NCBI GenBank assembly: GCA_905250115.1 | Contig: CAJNOI010000043.1 | Location: 426,959 to 490,958 of the forward strand | Source: Adineta steineri | Lineage: Eukaryota > Rotifera > Eurotatoria > Adinetida > Adinetidae | Direction of reading: 5' to 3' | DNA length: 64,000 nt | Shown here: piece after piece, positions 56,326 through 64,000 of the stretch | Layout of the letters: the number at the start of each line of letters is the position of its first letter | Numbering within the stretch: position 1 is the stretch's first letter | The notes under the pieces: model-generated | The model's input: only the letters and a program-made list of their open reading frames with translations | What the model was told of the DNA's origin: nothing | Database searches by the model: none | Position numbers and translations under genes: made by a program

Positions 56326-56788
56326 AGGAACATGTTTAAGTCGTTGAAACCACATCTTTTGGCGATAGGTAGATCTCAATGAGATATGAAATACTTGAAA
56401 ACAATTCTTAATTCTTATAGTTAGTAGAAGCTCCCACAAGTCTTATCTTCATTTGAAGCTTTCATTTTAAGATCATTGAATTTCTAAGATAAATCGGCTT
56501 TTTTCCAATGATTGATAAAGTATGAGATTTTTTGAAATTTGAGGATGAGATTTGTAGGAGATTCTACTAACGATAAAACTTGTCTATGGGCAAATTCTCC
56601 GATCGAAGAAACCTCATTCAAATTTTTCTGATCTCACTTGTTGTAGATGAAATACTCTGTAAAACACTTATAACTCCGAACAAAGGCTCAAGAGCTCGAA
56701 TCCTTTTCAAATATTTCATATCTCATAGACCGTCTATTTATCGCCAAAACATAGGATCCAAACGGCTTAAACACTTAAATATGTTCCC
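56326..56788. mobile_element. Foldback (long inverted repeat) element
   Basis: The left arm from ~56327 (GGAACATGTTTAAG, later TTTTGGCGATAGGTAGA, GAGATATGAAATACTTGAAA) matches the reverse complement of the right arm ending ~56788 (GGAACATATTTAAG, TTTTGGCGATAAATAGA, GAGATATGAAATATTTGAAA). Weaker pairing (TTAGTAGAAGCTCCCACAA against TTAGTAGAATCTCCTACAA) continues to the centre. About 460 bp, no convincing protein. The open frame at 56580-56795 is part of the right arm. No target duplication identified. Confidence 0.65.
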
Positions 56789-57574
56789 TCGTTAGCCGTT
56801 AAAGATCATATCTAGTTTATTAATATAAACTTGAAAACACCAAAATAAAATACAAAATAAAAATCTTGCAATATTTCACACGAACTTTTGAATGTACAAA
56901 ATAGATAAGTTCAATGGGTCAAGATTAATTATGTAAAGAATACCAATTTAAAATTATTCTTAATAATTTTACTTCGATTTCGGTACATAACACTCATTAA
57001 TGTACTAACATATTATTTTCAAAATAGACTCAATATGATAAAAAAAAGCAACGAATATATTTTGTTATTTAATTATCATAAAATATTTTCGTGTCATTTT
57101 ATTTTCTGATCTAATCATCAGTTAAACATATCTGATAACCTTGATGTAAAGAAAATCTTTGACATATTAATGATATAGAATATGAAGATGAAAAGATATA
57201 ATTATATCAACAAATAAACTTCATTAGATATACATATTTCTAAAATCAACATAAGAAGAAAAAAAAGAAAACTACGAAGAATACTTTGATTGTATATATG
57301 ATGACAGACAACTTATCATCGTTGCTAATGTCAATCATGACAGCATGTTTATACAAATGTCTAATCGTATGAATAACTTTACAATGAGATGTGCGTTAAT
57401 TTCTTTGATTACTGATATAATACAAAGAAAAAAAAGAAGCTAAGAATAATATCACTCTATTTATTATTCAAAGTATGTAGAAAAAAAAAAGAGGAAGAAG
57501 AAGAAGAAAAGAAATCATAGTAGAGATATGACCTCATCATCGTATTTTTAAATAAAAAAAAAAAGAGGCAATGA
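56789..57574. other. Intergenic, nothing recognised
   Basis: AT-rich sequence and the 3' flank of the zinc finger gene, with a purine-rich tract near 57480-57515. Confidence 0.4.
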
Positions 57575-58367
57575 TTAATTATTGTTGTTTGGATTAATAT
57601 TTGTACGTTTTGTCGTTTCTGTCATTGGCGACAAAGACAAGTGTGGATAAAAATATGGTAACTGATCATTGTTATTTGTCATTTTCAATGATCTTAAATA
57701 TGGATGAAAACGATAATGATCAGACTTTTTTGATAAACTATGATTATATCGAATATGTTCGATTAAATCATGATTGGAAGAAAATCTTGCATTACATGAA
57801 TACCAATGACAAATATAAGGTTGATTATCTATTGAATTTGAAAGTATATAACGAGTTGTTTCACATTGTAAACATCCTGGCATTGTACATGATGTTGAAT
57901 ATGAATGTTGTTGTGAAGCTAGATAAGCAAGTGACGAACGAAGAAGTAATGATGCAACTGAACTTGTTGGATCAGTTAATGATGAAAAATAATTTGATTG
58001 ATTTGTTGAAGAAATAGTAGGAGATTTTAATGGAAGAGTTGATTTTTTATTTGTTTGATTTATCTGTGAAGGTACTAAACGTTTTGTTGATGATAATGAT
58101 TTATCGAAATTTGATATATTGGACGAAGATTTTGTGACGAGTGATGTTATTATAGATGGAGTTGAATTTACAATTGGGGATGATGAATCTTTACCAATAC
58201 TTGAACATGTTTGAGCTAAAAGTGCTAATGGACTTTGACTCGAATCATACTATTTTAAAAGAAAAGTTTATTTCAATAAAAAACAAAAACTTTCTTACTG
58301 TTTGTGATGAAGATGGTTGTATATAATCCAATTTAATATACGTATTCGTTGTTGTTGTTGAAGACAT
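57575..58367 (-). CDS. NocA/Elbow (ZNF503/ZNF703)-type zinc finger protein
   Basis: Two exons, 58367-58299 and 58249-57575, 49-bp intron in phase 0; 247 residues. Residues ~29-43 (SPLALLAQTCSSIGK) are the conserved N-terminal motif of the NET family (nocA, elbow, tlp-1, ZNF503/703). A Ser/Thr-rich region follows, then one C2H2 finger (C170, C175, H188, H193; YICHWYSC ... FSSNHDLIEHIRYNH) preceded by CMPGCLQCE-type cysteines. The family are transcriptional co-repressors in limb, eye and neural patterning. The protein is compact compared with insect and vertebrate members (500-650 residues). Confidence 0.82.
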
Positions 58368-59986
58368 CGTATTATCTAATAATGTGGATCGCTACGTATT
58401 TATTTTCCAAAGTCAATAAATGAAAAGCTTTTCCTTTTCTTTTTCTCTTCTTTAGTTATGCATAGAGAAGAAGAAGAAGAAAAAAAACGAGAGAAAGAAA
58501 GAAAGAGAAAAAAAAGGCAAAGAACAGATTTGTATGTGTGATAAATGATGATCATATTTGAAACCCTCGTGCAAATAAACGTACACTACCGCTTGACACA
58601 TGCCAATTAGAGAGAGAGAGAGAGAAACGATGAGTGATGACAATAATGAATAAAAAGATGCCATCTATATACTTTCTTATGGCGATTTAGCGTGCCAAAT
58701 TCTATCTTAGTTTTGACATATATCCATCGATCAATTGTCAATCGATTGAAATATATTTTTTGTTTTTTTAAAAACAAAAATTACGATTGGTACTCAAAGA
58801 ATATTGATTAATTTTCAAAAATCGATCGGGATTATTTAATGAAAAATAAACATTAATCATTAAATGACAGTAAAAAAAAATTTTCTTTTCCAAAAACAAA
58901 AAAAAAAGAAAACAAAAATTAATGAGCTTTGATAATAACTGACATTATTGAAATGATGAATGTCGACAGTTGTGACAGGAAAGGCAAACTTTTCTATCGA
59001 CTTGTCATCACAATTGGCTGACCGACAGATATGATGATGATGACATAAAACATGCAGAAAGATACACGTTTTGTGTCTCAATGCATGCATGATCATCATT
59101 ATTGCTCTCTCATTTGTCAATCCTTTTTCTCTTACACAAATGATGATCTTGATCAATCATATAATATATATCTATATATGAAATGTCACATCACGTTGAT
59201 CATTAATCATCAATCGTCCTCTGATAATAGCTATATTCAGACAGCAAACGAATGATTTATTGACAATGATGATGCGAAACATGCGATTTATTTCGTTAAG
59301 TAAAATAAAAAAATATGTTTTCTTTAACAAAGTATTTTATTTAGATTTTATAACAAACATCTATTCACACATCTAGATAGATGGATAGATAGATAGATAG
59401 ACAGATTGACAATCATGTCTGATATCTATCATACTAAATGATTGTTGTCACTTCATCTGTATATTTATTTTTTCTTAGAAAAACGACATGCTTTCATTCT
59501 AATCAATGTTGACAAATACATTAGGATATAGACTAGCAACTTCAATTAGAAATTTACTATAGATTGATGCCTGAAACGATTAATTGAATGTAAAGTTTAA
59601 TTCACAAATCATCTTCAATATGAATTAACTTTTTGCCCTTATTTTATTTATTTTCATATTCATTATAATTGATATTGAACATTATCTCAACGACTTTTAT
59701 TCTAATATATACAAATAAAAAGACTGACAGGATGATTGTTTTGTAAAATAAACTAATAATCTATGATATGAATTTGAATTAAGAAATATTTCTTTAAAAC
59801 AAAGAATATGAATAATGATCTTTGATGTCGCTTGTTGATGATCAATGCATAAGTGTCGCCCTCTAATTTTTGAGCTTGTGTCAATATTCGTTTCATAGCA
59901 ATAAGAGATTCGATGGTGACATATATCTGATTTTTTAAAGTTATTGACTTCTTGTCTAATTCTTTTGAATTTTTCTCTTATAACTA
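58368..59986. other. Intergenic between divergent NocA-like and EML-like genes
   Basis: No gene. It holds a GAA/GAAA-rich tract (~58460-58515), a (GA)n run near 58610-58626, and a GATA-type microsatellite at ~59374-59404. Confidence 0.45.
59374..59404. repeat. (GATA)n microsatellite
   Basis: Seven or eight TAGA units with one substitution (GGAT) in the intergenic region upstream of the EML-like gene. Confidence 0.8.
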
Positions 59987-63871
<3,885 letters not shown>

Positions 63872-64000
63872 TAACTCTTATCAACTCTTTAATATAAATT
63901 AAAATCGTTCATTCGACTAGAGTTTTAAACTAGTCCAATTCTAAAAATTAACTACAGAGTGAGAATGCTTCTTGCAAGATGCTAGAACTAATCTGTAGGT

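Noticed and set aside
57601-58017. 138-residue plus-strand frame
   Set aside because: Antisense to the NocA-like zinc finger exon, which has clear motifs.

Overview
The window looks like bdelloid rotifer nuclear DNA. It is AT-rich, and genes with well-known animal families carry many short introns (about 55-60 bp) with GT-AG ends. Several families are typical of bdelloids: an ADP-ribosyltransferase fused to kinesin-light-chain-type TPR repeats, F-box/LRR-type fragments, a B-box/NHL gene family, and intronless genes that resemble fungal or bacterial ones. This assignment comes from recalled family knowledge, not from a search.

The window splits into two compartments. The left part (1 to about 36.7 kb) is accessory. 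It holds the 3'-truncated ART-TPR gene, a dead hAT/ZMYM1-like transposase split by a 294-bp MITE with a perfect 8-bp target duplication, a Gln/Cys-rich gene with an assembly gap, an intronless MACPF-like gene, and an array of B-box/coiled-coil/NHL genes all on the minus strand (five complete two-exon genes, one NHL exon without its B-box exon, one B-box exon without its NHL exon). It ends with an intronless ATP-grasp gene. Scattered through this half, and not seen in the right half, are about twelve short GT-rich palindromes built on a GGGTGTGGGTGTG / CACACCCACACCC core.

The right part (37.2 to 64 kb) is dense and conserved. In order it holds LEPROT/VPS55, ICMT, MIRO (RHOT), a PPM1D/Wip1-type phosphatase (all minus), then gamma-synergin, RPB6, exportin-2/CSE1L and a neuronal-calcium-sensor protein (all plus), a NocA/ZNF503-703 zinc finger gene (minus), and an EML5/6-type protein (plus) that runs off the end. 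I rebuilt most of these genes exon by exon, and the splice phases close in frame throughout. Exceptions are the first exon of LEPROT, which I could not place, and the RPB6/CSE1L junction, which is hidden in a 10-N gap.

Functionally, the right half covers membrane trafficking and prenyl-protein methylation (ICMT, LEPROT, gamma-synergin), mitochondrial transport and the cytoskeleton (MIRO, EML), nuclear functions (RPB6, CSE1L, NocA-like) and signalling (PPM1D, NCS). The left half's most interesting signal is in the NHL propellers. The copies are nearly identical except at the same two or three loop positions in almost every blade, which is the pattern expected of a diversified recognition surface.
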